A DNA stretch of 13,334 bases from NCBI GenBank assembly GCA_009840715.1, contig VXNE01000689.1, positions 1 to 13,334 of the forward strand, in the 5' to 3' direction. Positions 7,373 to 13,334 of this stretch are shown here, one piece after another. The position numbers and the translations under genes were made by a program. Below the pieces are notes generated by a model. That model ran no database searches. It was given only the letters and a program-made list of their open reading frames with translations, and was not told where the DNA came from. Origin of the DNA: Gammaproteobacteria bacterium. GTDB lineage: Bacteria > Pseudomonadota > Gammaproteobacteria > Pseudomonadales > Azotimanducaceae. Numbering within the stretch: the first letter of the stretch is position 1; each line of letters opens with the position of its first letter.

Positions 7373-8553
7373 GATGCCGCACCGCGTTGCTTGCGCCGCC
7401 AGACGCGCACGAGGTTGGATCGAAACGCGACACGATCGCCGCGCCGCTCCAGGTAGCCGTCCGCTTCAAGAGCCTGCAACACCTCGCCTGTTCGTGCCGC
7501 GCGCGCACCGCCCGCGGCGGCGACCTCCGAGCGCGGGACGCCGTTCTCGAGTCGACACGCCCGGGCCAGCACCTCGTAGGCGAACTCCCTTGCGGGAGAA
7601 TCGAAAACGAATTCCAGGCGCGAGGCATAGTGGTCAAGGTAAGGGGTCCCTTCCGGCCCGGTGAGGCGCTCCTCGAAGCAACGCTCGATGACCGTCGACG
7701 AGAGTGCTCCCGGCGCTCCGTCGCAGTCGTTCTGCAGGGCCGCGAAGAATAGCTGCACGTGATACGGAACGGAGTCGCGGAGCAGGTCCAGCATCCTCTC
7801 TATCCGCCGATCGGCCAGTGGGAATTGGGCGTCGTCCCCCACGTCGTTCAAGAAGCGGGCAGCGGTCGGCCTGCTCCATGACGCGACGCGAAACGGGGCC
7901 AGATCGTTGATCGAGGCGGACAGGCGCGCGCGACGGAGTACGCCCTCAAGCCCGATCGAGCCACCGATCAACGTCTGTACCTTGCCCCGTAGCGCTGGTG
8001 TCTGCCGCCAGCGCCGGAGCCTGGCGAGCAGCAGCCCGGCGTCCTCGCGCCCACCTTCCGAAACGAGCATCCGCGAGATCAGTATCGGGAGTTCGTCGAT
8101 GATGATGAGCAGGCGACGCCCCTCCGGCAGTCGCTCCAGCCGCCTCTCGAGGTAGTCGGCAGTGGACGCCCAGTCCTGACCTACGGCTCTCTTGAGTTCG
8201 ACGCCCAGAGCCTTGACCTGCGTGAGAGAAGTCCAGACGCTCCTGAGCGCGTGAGGAAGCCTGCCGGCCTCGAGCCAGTTCCGGTAGCGGCCGTCCCGGG
8301 CAAGCGCCGCGATCACCCTGGCGAACAGGTCTGCGGCGCCACTCGCGTCTTCGACGTCGATGTAAACGACATCCCAGGTTAGGCGCGGATCCCACTCCAG
8401 CTCCCGCATCAGGCTTGTCTTTCCCACCCGCCGGGGTGCGAGCATGAGGAGGCTGTCGCCGCGGTCCAGCGCCGTCCACAACCGCTCGATCTCGGCCTCT
8501 CGCCCGTACAGGTCGTCTCCGACCACGGGCGCCCCGGTTACGTTCCGTACCAT
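7369..8553 (-). CDS. Archaeal-type (PF01637-like) AAA ATPase
   Basis: A 394-residue ATPase. It opens with the VGDDLYGREAEIERLW entry motif typical of archaeal-ATPase/ORC-like families. Walker A is APRRVGKTS at 39-47 (Lys45), Walker B LLIIIDELP at 148-156 (Asp153, Glu154), and a sensor-1 strand ends in LIGGSIGLEG near 195-204. SVPYHVQLFF (261-270) matches the GxP-like position of STAND-related ATPases. The last ~60 residues look like a winged helix (GEVLQALEADGYLERRGDRVAF, about 356-377). The start ATG at 8553 has only a G-run 2 nt upstream, a weak ribosome site, so the exact start is uncertain. It is the first gene of a coupled pair with the 905-aa ATPase (ATGA overlap). Its nucleotide-binding residues look intact, so it is probably active. 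A regulator or defence role is conjecture. Confidence 0.88.
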   Translation of the reverse strand: MVRNVTGAPVVGDDLYGREAEIERLWTALDRGDSLLMLAPRRVGKTSLMRELEWDPRLTWDVVYIDVEDASGAADLFARVIAALARDGRYRNWLEAGRLPHALRSVWTSLTQVKALGVELKRAVGQDWASTADYLERRLERLPEGRRLLIIIDELPILISRMLVSEGGREDAGLLLARLRRWRQTPALRGKVQTLIGGSIGLEGVLRRARLSASINDLAPFRVASWSRPTAARFLNDVGDDAQFPLADRRIERMLDLLRDSVPYHVQLFFAALQNDCDGAPGALSSTVIERCFEERLTGPEGTPYLDHYASRLEFVFDSPAREFAYEVLARACRLENGVPRSEVAAAGGARAARTGEVLQALEADGYLERRGDRVAFRSNLVRVWRRKQRGAAS

Positions 8554-8603
8554 GGTCCCCCATCACGGACCCGGTGCCCGAACCGTAATCCGGAAAAGAT
8601 GCT

Positions 8604-8625
8604 TTGGCAATGATTACTTTGCCAA
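8604..8625 (-). promoter_or_regulatory. Perfect inverted repeat TTGGCAA-N8-TTGCCAA upstream of the ATPase pair
   Basis: Two perfect 7-bp arms (8604-8610 and 8619-8625) separated by 8 AT-rich bases lie about 50 nt upstream of the ATPase start, in the only AT-rich patch of this region. The symmetry suggests a dimeric repressor site. The arms also resemble -35 hexamers (TTGGCA, TTGCCA), but no good -10 box follows at 16-18 nt, only TACGGT. The regulator is unknown. Confidence 0.45.
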
Positions 8626-8708
8626 TTGATTCTTTCCGATCACTCGAGGCAAGCCGACCAGAACCCGGACCACCCAGTTGGCTCCAGACACCGCCTGCTC
8701 AGCTCTTC

Positions 8709-10232
8709 TCAGTCCTTCCCGCCTTCCGCCGCATACCGCGCCGTGCACTCCTCCGTGAGCACCCGCCGGTTCAGCTTGCCCACTTCCGTGAGCGGCAGGA
8801 CATCACGGAACTCGTACCGCTTCGGCCGCTTGTAGTTGGCGACCGCGCCGGACATGTACGCATCCAACGCCGCAACACTCGGCGGCGAGTCCGCTTCGGC
8901 GGGCACGACGACTGCGCAGACACGCCGCCCCCAGTCGGCATCCGGCACGCCCACCACCGCGGCGTCGGTGATCCCCGGATGGTCCCGCAGCGCGGCCTCC
9001 ACCTCCGCGGGAAACACGTTGGCGCCGCCGGTGATGATCATGTCCGTGCGGCGATCCGCGATGTACAGGTACCCCTCCTCGTCCAGGCGCCCCATGTCGC
9101 CCACGGTCCGAAACCCGTCCGGCGTCACGCGCGGACCCTCGACGCCCATGTACACGGACCGCCCGTCGTCCACGGTCTCCGCCCCCGCCACCCGCATGTA
9201 GATGAACCCGATCTCGCCCGTGGGCACCGGCGCCTGGTCGTCGTCCAGGATCACGAGTTCGCAGAACGGCATGGCCTTCCCCACCGCACCCCGGTGCTCG
9301 AGCCACTCGTCGCCGCGGATCATGATCGCGCCCGTGCCTTCCGTCGCGCCCTAGGCCTCCCACACCCGCTCGGGCCCCATGAACTCGAGCCACCGCTCCT
9401 TCAGCGCCGGGGGACAGTACGCGGCCGTGTGGTACATGCTCCGGATGGTGCGGAACGCGTCCCGGCGCAGGCCGTCCCCCAGGTTCAGCCACCGCTGCAG
9501 GTGCGTGGGCACGGCGAACAGGAACTCGATGGCGTGCTTCTCGATCAGGTGTTGCGCGCGCATCGCGTCGAACCGGTCCATCAGCACGGTCCGATAGCCT
9601 TTCGCGATGGCCAGGTGCAGCAGGTTGCCCCCGGCGGTGTGGTACAGGGGCCCGTAGACCAGGATCGAATCGACGTCGTCGAACCCCAGCGGCGAGAGCA
9701 GCATCGGTTCGTCCGAATACCCGACCGGCGCCGGATCCACGATCAGCTTGGAACGCCCGGTGGTGCCCCCGCTCGGAATGGCGCGGGCGGGGACGGGATT
9801 GTGGTCGACGATCTCGCGGTCGCACCGGCCCTCGTGCAGCGCGTCGAGCGGCACGTGACCGGCGCCCGCGCCAGGCGTCAGGTGATCCGACACCACCGTG
9901 ACCCGCGGATACCGCTCCCCCAGGATCTCGATGTAGGCCGCAAGGTCCTGCGCGGACGCCCGCGCCGAGATGACGACGCTGAACGCGCCCAGGCGCCAGG
10001 TGGCGGCCGTCGCGAACACCGTTGCCGACGAGTTGGGACCGCAGACGATCACCGCGCCGCCCGCTTTGACCCCCGCGTCCATCATGCCGGACGCGAACGC
10101 ATCCACCCGCTCGTCGTACGTGGGGAAGTCGTAGGTCTCGGTCGCGTCGGGCGTTTCCACGACCAGGGCGACCTGATCGCCCCGTGTCGATGCCAGTTCC
10201 CGCAGACGTTTCGAGTAGGGCGTGAACGCCAC
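8709..10232 (-). pseudogene. Acyl-CoA synthetase (AMP-forming), interrupted by an in-frame TAG
   Basis: Reading through one stop gives a 507-residue ANL-superfamily ligase of normal length, which would activate a carboxylic acid to acyl-AMP and then acyl-CoA. The N-terminal part has the P-loop-like motif SGGTTGRSK (154-162) and GPLYHTAGG. TAG at 9351-9353 (codon 294) falls exactly at the tyrosine of motif A5, WEA-x-GATEG. The frame then continues without a shift: VGDMGRLDEEGYLYIADRRTD with Asp379, GGANVFPAEVEAAL, and GKLNRR with the catalytic Lys486. Neither half alone would be active, since the N-part lacks the C-terminal lid and catalytic lysine. The GTG start at 10232 has GGAAGGAG with 7 nt spacing. 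One base change (TAC or TAT to TAG) explains the break, so it is a recent mutation, a sequencing error, or amber read-through. Coding quality is otherwise intact on both sides. Substrate is unknown. Confidence 0.85.
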
Positions 10233-10448
10233 GATCAGACTCCTTCCACCGACGCTTCGGCGGGCGCCTTACGCGCGGCCCTGCGAGGCGTCGATCACGG
10301 TATCCCCCTTGGAGGTTCTCAGGTGCGCGGTGGCCGAACTGACGCAATCCGTGCGCGCAACCTCAAGACAGCCCTGCGGGAGCGATGGCTATGTGCATGC
10401 ATGACGCCCGCGCGATACCCACTGGTCGCTACGGGCGAGGGCCCGAGA

Positions 10449-10479
10449 TTGACTGTAATGTCAGTCACAATATACAGTC
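10449..10479 (+). promoter_or_regulatory. hipBA promoter with overlapping operator half-sites
   Basis: TTGACT (10449-10454) and TATACA (10471-10476), spaced 16 nt, make a plausible sigma70 promoter. Over it lie two inverted repeats sharing one arm: TGACTG-N6-CAGTCA (10450-10467) and GACTGTA-N15-TACAGTC (10451-10479). The half-site GACTG therefore occurs three times. This is the expected layout for cooperative autorepression by a HipB-type antitoxin. The start codon of hipB lies ~32 nt downstream of the last half-site. Confidence 0.55.
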
Positions 10480-10510
10480 CTGACCGGTAAACCGATCACG
10501 GAAAGGCGTG

Positions 10511-10846
10511 ATGCCCCGCATCCCACGCAGCTACTCGAAGCTTACCCAGGAAGCTCTGCTGCTCCTGGCGGGGCAGATCCAGCTCGCCCGCAAGCGTCGG
10601 CGCATGACGGAACAGGATCTTGCGGCGCGCATCGGCGTAGCCCGCAGTACCGTTCAGCTCATCGAGAAGGGCGCCCCCTCCGTAGGCGTCGGCCTCATGT
10701 TCGAAGCCGCGGTGCTCGTGGGGGTGGACCTGTTCGTTCCGGAAGCGACGACGCTGGCGCCCGAACTGGAACGCATGCAGGACAAGCTGGCCCTGGTGCC
10801 CCGGTCGGTCCGCAAACCCGTGCGGGTGATCGACGATGATTTCTGA
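10511..10846 (+). CDS. hipB: HipB-type XRE antitoxin
   Basis: A 111-residue DNA-binding protein with an XRE helix-turn-helix at about residues 20-60 (LARKRRRMTEQDLAARIGVA, then RSTVQLIEKG). It binds its own promoter and, with HipA, forms the repressing, neutralising complex of a type II toxin-antitoxin system. ATG at 10511 is preferred over the adjacent in-frame GTG at 10508, because GGAAAGG ends 4 nt before the ATG but only 1 nt before the GTG. The C-terminal ~35 residues (LAPELERMQDKLALVPRS) are longer than in the shortest HipB proteins. Its end overlaps the hipA start by 11 nt, giving translational coupling and the usual antitoxin-first order. The family assignment rests on the HTH plus the adjacent intact hipA. 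Confidence 0.88.
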   Translation: MPRIPRSYSKLTQEALLLLAGQIQLARKRRRMTEQDLAARIGVARSTVQLIEKGAPSVGVGLMFEAAVLVGVDLFVPEATTLAPELERMQDKLALVPRSVRKPVRVIDDDF

Positions 10847-12128
10847 CGCGGCACGGACCGGCGAGGCGTTCGTCTGGATCTGGTTGCCCGGCCAGACCTC
10901 GCCCGTGGTCGCGGGACAGATCAGGGCCCAGGGCGGCGTACACGCTTTCAGGTACGGTGGATCGTATCTTGCCCGGCAAAACGCGATCCCGATCTTCGAG
11001 CCGGAACTGCCCCTGCGCGCCGGCTGGATCGAGCCGCCCCCGGGGCTAACGATCGCCAACGCGCTGCGCGACGCCGCACCCGATGCCTGGGGTCGTCGGG
11101 TGATCGCCTATCGCCTTGGCGGCCGTCGGGGCGGACCGGAGAACATGGACGACCTCGACGAGATGACGTGCATGCTACTCTCCGGGTCCGACCGGGCCGG
11201 GGCGCTCGACTTCCAGGCCTCGCCGAGGGACTACATTCCCCGTGCAGGCCACAACGAGACACTCGATCGTCTGGCAAGGGCGGCGGAGCACGTCGACCGG
11301 GGGCTGCCGCTGGCGCCCGACGTGGCGGAAGCGTTGCAGCACGGCACGTCCATCGGCGGCGCGAGGCCCAAGGCGTTGATTCAGGACGGGCCGACGAAGT
11401 ACATCGCGAAGTTCGCCTGCTCGACGGACACGTACAGCGTCGTAAAGGCGGAGTTCGTCGCGATGCGACTGGCAGGCATCGCCGGCCTGAACGTCGCTCC
11501 CGTCCGCCTCGTTCGTACGATGGACAAGGACGCCCTCCTCGTCGAGCGCTTCGACCGGGAAGCGGTTGCCGGGGGGTGGGCGCGCCGCGCCATGGTGTCC
11601 GCCCTGACGCTGCTCGGCCTGAACGAACTGATGGCGCGCTACGCCAGCTACGAAGACCTCGCCGACATCATCCGCGCCCGGTTCTCCGCACCCAGGCAGA
11701 CCCTGGAGGAACTGTTCTCCCGCATGACCTTCAACGTGCTGGTCGGGAACACGGACGACCACGCCCGCAATCACGCCGCGTTCTGGGATGGCAGCGGCCT
11801 TGCGCTCACGCCGGCCTACGACGTCTGTCCGCAGTCGAGGGTCGGGCGTGACGCGTCGCAGGGCATGCAGATTCACGGCCAGGCGCGTCGCAGTCAGCTT
11901 TCGCTTTGTCTCGCCGCCGCGCACAAGTTCCTGCTCTCGGAGGAGCGTGCATTGACGATCATGCGCCGGCAGGTTGTCGCCATTGCGGAACACTGGGCAT
12001 CGGTGTGCGACGAGGCGGCACTCAGCGACGCGGACCGACGGTTACTCTGGCGTCGTCAGTTCCTGAACGATCTGGCGTTCGAGGGGCTGGGGGATCGTTT
12101 CGCGGCGGAGCTTTCCTTGGCACACTGA
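10836..12128 (+). CDS. hipA: HipA-type serine/threonine kinase toxin
   Basis: A full-length (430 aa) HipA-family kinase, the toxin of a HipBA pair. In characterised members it phosphorylates an aminoacyl-tRNA synthetase (GltX in E. coli), halting translation and favouring dormancy. The N-terminal HipA domain covers about residues 10-115 (FEPELPLRAGWIEPPPGL). The kinase core has the phosphate-binding loop TSIGGARPK (171-179), whose Ser172 aligns with the autophosphorylated Ser of E. coli HipA. It also has the catalytic loop NTDDHARNH (305-313) with Asp307 and Asn312, and the Mg-binding YDVCP with Asp329. All key residues are present, so it should be active. The start ATG overlaps hipB by 11 nt. 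Its actual target cannot be read from sequence; HipA homologues differ in synthetase choice. Confidence 0.93.
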   Translation: MISDAARTGEAFVWIWLPGQTSPVVAGQIRAQGGVHAFRYGGSYLARQNAIPIFEPELPLRAGWIEPPPGLTIANALRDAAPDAWGRRVIAYRLGGRRGGPENMDDLDEMTCMLLSGSDRAGALDFQASPRDYIPRAGHNETLDRLARAAEHVDRGLPLAPDVAEALQHGTSIGGARPKALIQDGPTKYIAKFACSTDTYSVVKAEFVAMRLAGIAGLNVAPVRLVRTMDKDALLVERFDREAVAGGWARRAMVSALTLLGLNELMARYASYEDLADIIRARFSAPRQTLEELFSRMTFNVLVGNTDDHARNHAAFWDGSGLALTPAYDVCPQSRVGRDASQGMQIHGQARRSQLSLCLAAAHKFLLSEERALTIMRRQVVAIAEHWASVCDEAALSDADRRLLWRRQFLNDLAFEGLGDRFAAELSLAH

Positions 12129-12370
12129 GCGAACGTCAACCCTCCGCCATCATCGCGGCCCTTTGCGTCCCTTCTGTCAGGGCGAACGGCTCGAGGCCGA
12201 CGGCGCCCATCTCTGCGACCAGGCCGCCGTTGCAGCGCGGACCCTTCCGTACGACGCAACTGGAAGCGCACCCAGTGTGTGAGAACGGTGAACAGCGCTC
12301 CGGGCAGGACGAGCGCCAGAACTTCGTGGACGAAGCCCACCAAGAAACCTTCGTGACTGAGAGGACCCTA
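12129..12370. other. Gap without a recognised gene
   Basis: Between the hipA stop and the 58-codon minus-strand gene I see no homology, tRNA or intrinsic terminator. A weak hairpin (CCTACT 12367-12372 / AGTAGG 12386-12391) overlaps the stop codon of the small gene; it has no T-tract. Minus-strand open frames here run into hipA and look non-coding, with arginine-rich translations. Confidence 0.5.
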
Positions 12371-12547
12371 CTACGTGGCGTGAGAAGTAGGTATGCCTCG
12401 GGCCGCCTTCACGGCCTCCTGGAACCCTTTTCTCTTCGGCAGATCCTTCGGATCGATGTACTTCGATCCATCCAGCCACCGCGTCTTGACTTGGGGTTCA
12501 GTGGCGCCGCTGCCATCTTTGGACGGGTTGCTGGTCGCCTTTGCCAT
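12371..12547 (-). CDS. Small hypothetical protein (58 aa)
   Basis: I do not recognise this gene. The product would be 58 residues, hydrophilic and basic. The N-terminal part (MAKATSNPSKDGSGATEPQV) is probably disordered. The second half (KTRWLDGSKYIDPKDLPKRK, then GFQEAVKAARGIP) is rich in lysine and has a likely amphipathic helix at EAVKAA. Coding support comes from a near-ideal ribosome site, GGGAGG with 6 nt before ATG at 12547, and from lysine/aspartate use unlike the arginine-rich non-coding frames around it. The frame is open 29 codons further upstream, but that part looks untranslated. A candidate promoter lies about 90 nt upstream. No membrane segment or cysteine is visible. Confidence 0.5.
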   Translation of the reverse strand: MAKATSNPSKDGSGATEPQVKTRWLDGSKYIDPKDLPKRKGFQEAVKAARGIPTSHAT

Positions 12548-12637
12548 CGGAAGCCTCCCTGCGCTCCGAGTCCACGCCCGGAGCGTACCATCTGCGTCCT
12601 CACCACGCCACATCGCGGCCCGGTACGGCTTCAAGAC

Positions 12638-12666
12638 ATTGAATATAGGCGACTTTTTCCTGTCAT
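12638..12666 (-). promoter_or_regulatory. Candidate sigma70 promoter for the 58-aa gene
   Basis: On the minus strand ATGACA (12661-12666, 5 of 6 to TTGACA) is followed after 17 nt by TTCAAT (12638-12643, 4 of 6 to TATAAT). It lies in an AT-rich patch directly after the serine hydrolase stop codon. It would give an untranslated leader of roughly 80 nt. Support is only consensus matching and position. Confidence 0.35.
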
Positions 12667-12678
12667 CCGGCCAGAGCC

Positions 12679-13334
12679 CTAAACGCAGCGATAGAGCGCT
12701 TCCACCAAGTTCCGATGCTGGTCACCGAGCCCCGCCCCGGAGTTGAATCGATTGGGCGTGTAGCCGTACGAGATGCCGTTGTCCGGGTCTGCGAAGGCGG
12801 CATATCCCCCAGCGCCTGCGGTGCCCACGTTGCCTTCCTTGCCCCAGTAGTTGAAGTCGATGTTCAGCAGCAGGCCAAGCGCCACGCGAAAGTCGTTGCC
12901 GAACATGCTGTCGAGATGATGCCACTGCTCCTCGCTGGCCAGGCGAATCACTTCGGGCGTGAACAGCCGAATGCCGTTGTACTCGCCGCCGTTAGCGAAG
13001 GGGGCGAAGAGTTTCGCCAACGACAGGCCATTCGAAACGCCGCTGCCCGATGGAAAGACATGCCTGACCAACTCTCTCGAGCCGATGGCATCCGGCGGCA
13101 TGGGCGTGAACATCTCCAGGGTCTTCTCGTTGAAGAGACCGCCGTTCATCAATTCGTTGTCGGGATTGGGAATCTGTTCCGCGACGCGATCGAAATCCTC
13201 ATCGCCAACGCCAAGGATGAAGTCGGCGCCGAGCGGTCCCGCAAGCTCCTCGGCGATGAACTGCTGAATGGGCCGTCCATCGATCCGGCGCACGATTTCA
13301 CCGGTGATGTAGCCGATGGTCACCGAGTGATAGG
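12679..13334 (-). CDS. Beta-lactamase-fold serine hydrolase (class C/EstB/LACTB-like), N-terminus beyond the window
   Basis: The visible 217 residues are the C-terminal half of a serine beta-lactamase/penicillin-binding-protein-like esterase or peptidase. At the window edge Y-H-S-V-T-I-G-Y carries the motif-2 tyrosine (YxN/YxS). Then come GEIVRRIDGRPIQQFIAEEL, the PLGAD segment and GSGVSNGLSLAKLFAPFANGG, all typical of this family. The third motif region reads VGTAGAGGYAAFADPDNGIS, where relatives usually have a His or Lys before the glycine-rich turn (HxG/KTG); here threonine takes that place. The nucleophile motif SxxK and any signal peptide lie outside. The family is commonly 380-430 residues, so ~45% is missing. 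The frame has no stop up to base 13334. Substrate is unknown; class members include esterases, D-aminopeptidases and drug-modifying hydrolases. Confidence 0.85.
   Translation of the reverse strand, partial: YHSVTIGYITGEIVRRIDGRPIQQFIAEELAGPLGADFILGVGDEDFDRVAEQIPNPDNELMNGGLFNEKTLEMFTPMPPDAIGSRELVRHVFPSGSGVSNGLSLAKLFAPFANGGEYNGIRLFTPEVIRLASEEQWHHLDSMFGNDFRVALGLLLNIDFNYWGKEGNVGTAGAGGYAAFADPDNGISYGYTPNRFNSGAGLGDQHRNLVEALYRCV

Noticed and set aside
8604..10490. A 628-codon plus-strand open frame
   Set aside because: It is exactly antisense to the acyl-CoA synthetase gene. Its translation is His/Arg/Pro-rich with no domain, a typical mirror frame in GC-rich DNA, and it runs through the intergenic promoter area.
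10233..10507. Nine-codon leader-like frame (GTG near 10302) upstream of the synthetase
   Set aside because: A G-run precedes it, but such short frames occur by chance; no attenuator structure or homology supports it.
12056..12343. Minus-strand 95-codon frame with a hydrophobic start
   Set aside because: It overlaps the 3' end of hipA in antisense, becomes arginine-rich after ~35 residues, and has no ribosome site or known family.
1..13334. tRNA, rRNA, CRISPR, insertion sequence or direct-repeat att sites
   Set aside because: I found no cloverleaf T-arm pattern, repeat-spacer array, transposase or paired terminal repeats by eye; a tRNAscan or ISfinder search would be decisive.

Overview
The window is about 65-70% G+C by eye and densely coded. 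Gene starts carry good Shine-Dalgarno sequences, with several GTG/TTG starts and many 1-11 nt overlaps. This suggests a high-GC bacterium. The gene mix (a thiol-dioxygenase-like cupin, a four-domain rhodanese, HipBA, DUF433, RHH and XRE regulators, a LACTB/EstB-like serine hydrolase) fits a proteobacterium, perhaps from a metagenome assembly, but nothing in the sequence fixes the taxon. The first ~115 bases are homopolymer-rich and look like a poor-quality contig end.

Left part (1-3896, all minus strand). In transcription order there is a four-domain rhodanese-like protein, a small XRE/HigA-type regulator with a palindromic promoter/operator, a small three-histidine cupin resembling thiol dioxygenases, and a PLP-dependent group II decarboxylase that starts at the cupin's stop codon and runs off the window. 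Read together they suggest organosulfur metabolism: thiol oxidation, sulfinate decarboxylation and sulfane-sulfur handling. That reading is an inference.

Middle (4096-8625). An RHH antitoxin-like gene on the plus strand converges on a DUF433 gene on the minus strand, with a nested inverted repeat over both stop codons. Neither has its usual toxin partner. Upstream of the DUF433 gene, on the same strand, lies a pair of P-loop ATPases: a 394-aa archaeal-type ATPase and a 905-aa ATPase with winged-helix and TPR-like regions. Their coding regions overlap by 4 nt. A perfect 7-bp inverted repeat precedes the pair. This two-ATPase module, possibly with DUF433 as a third gene, is the best candidate for an undescribed system.

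Right part (8709-13334). A full-length acyl-CoA synthetase-like gene is interrupted by one in-frame TAG that replaces the motif-A5 tyrosine, so it is called a pseudogene. It diverges from a complete hipBA toxin-antitoxin operon whose promoter is wrapped in GACTGTA-type half-sites. After a 242-bp stretch with no recognised gene come a 58-codon unknown gene and the C-terminal half of a beta-lactamase-fold serine hydrolase that continues past the window end.
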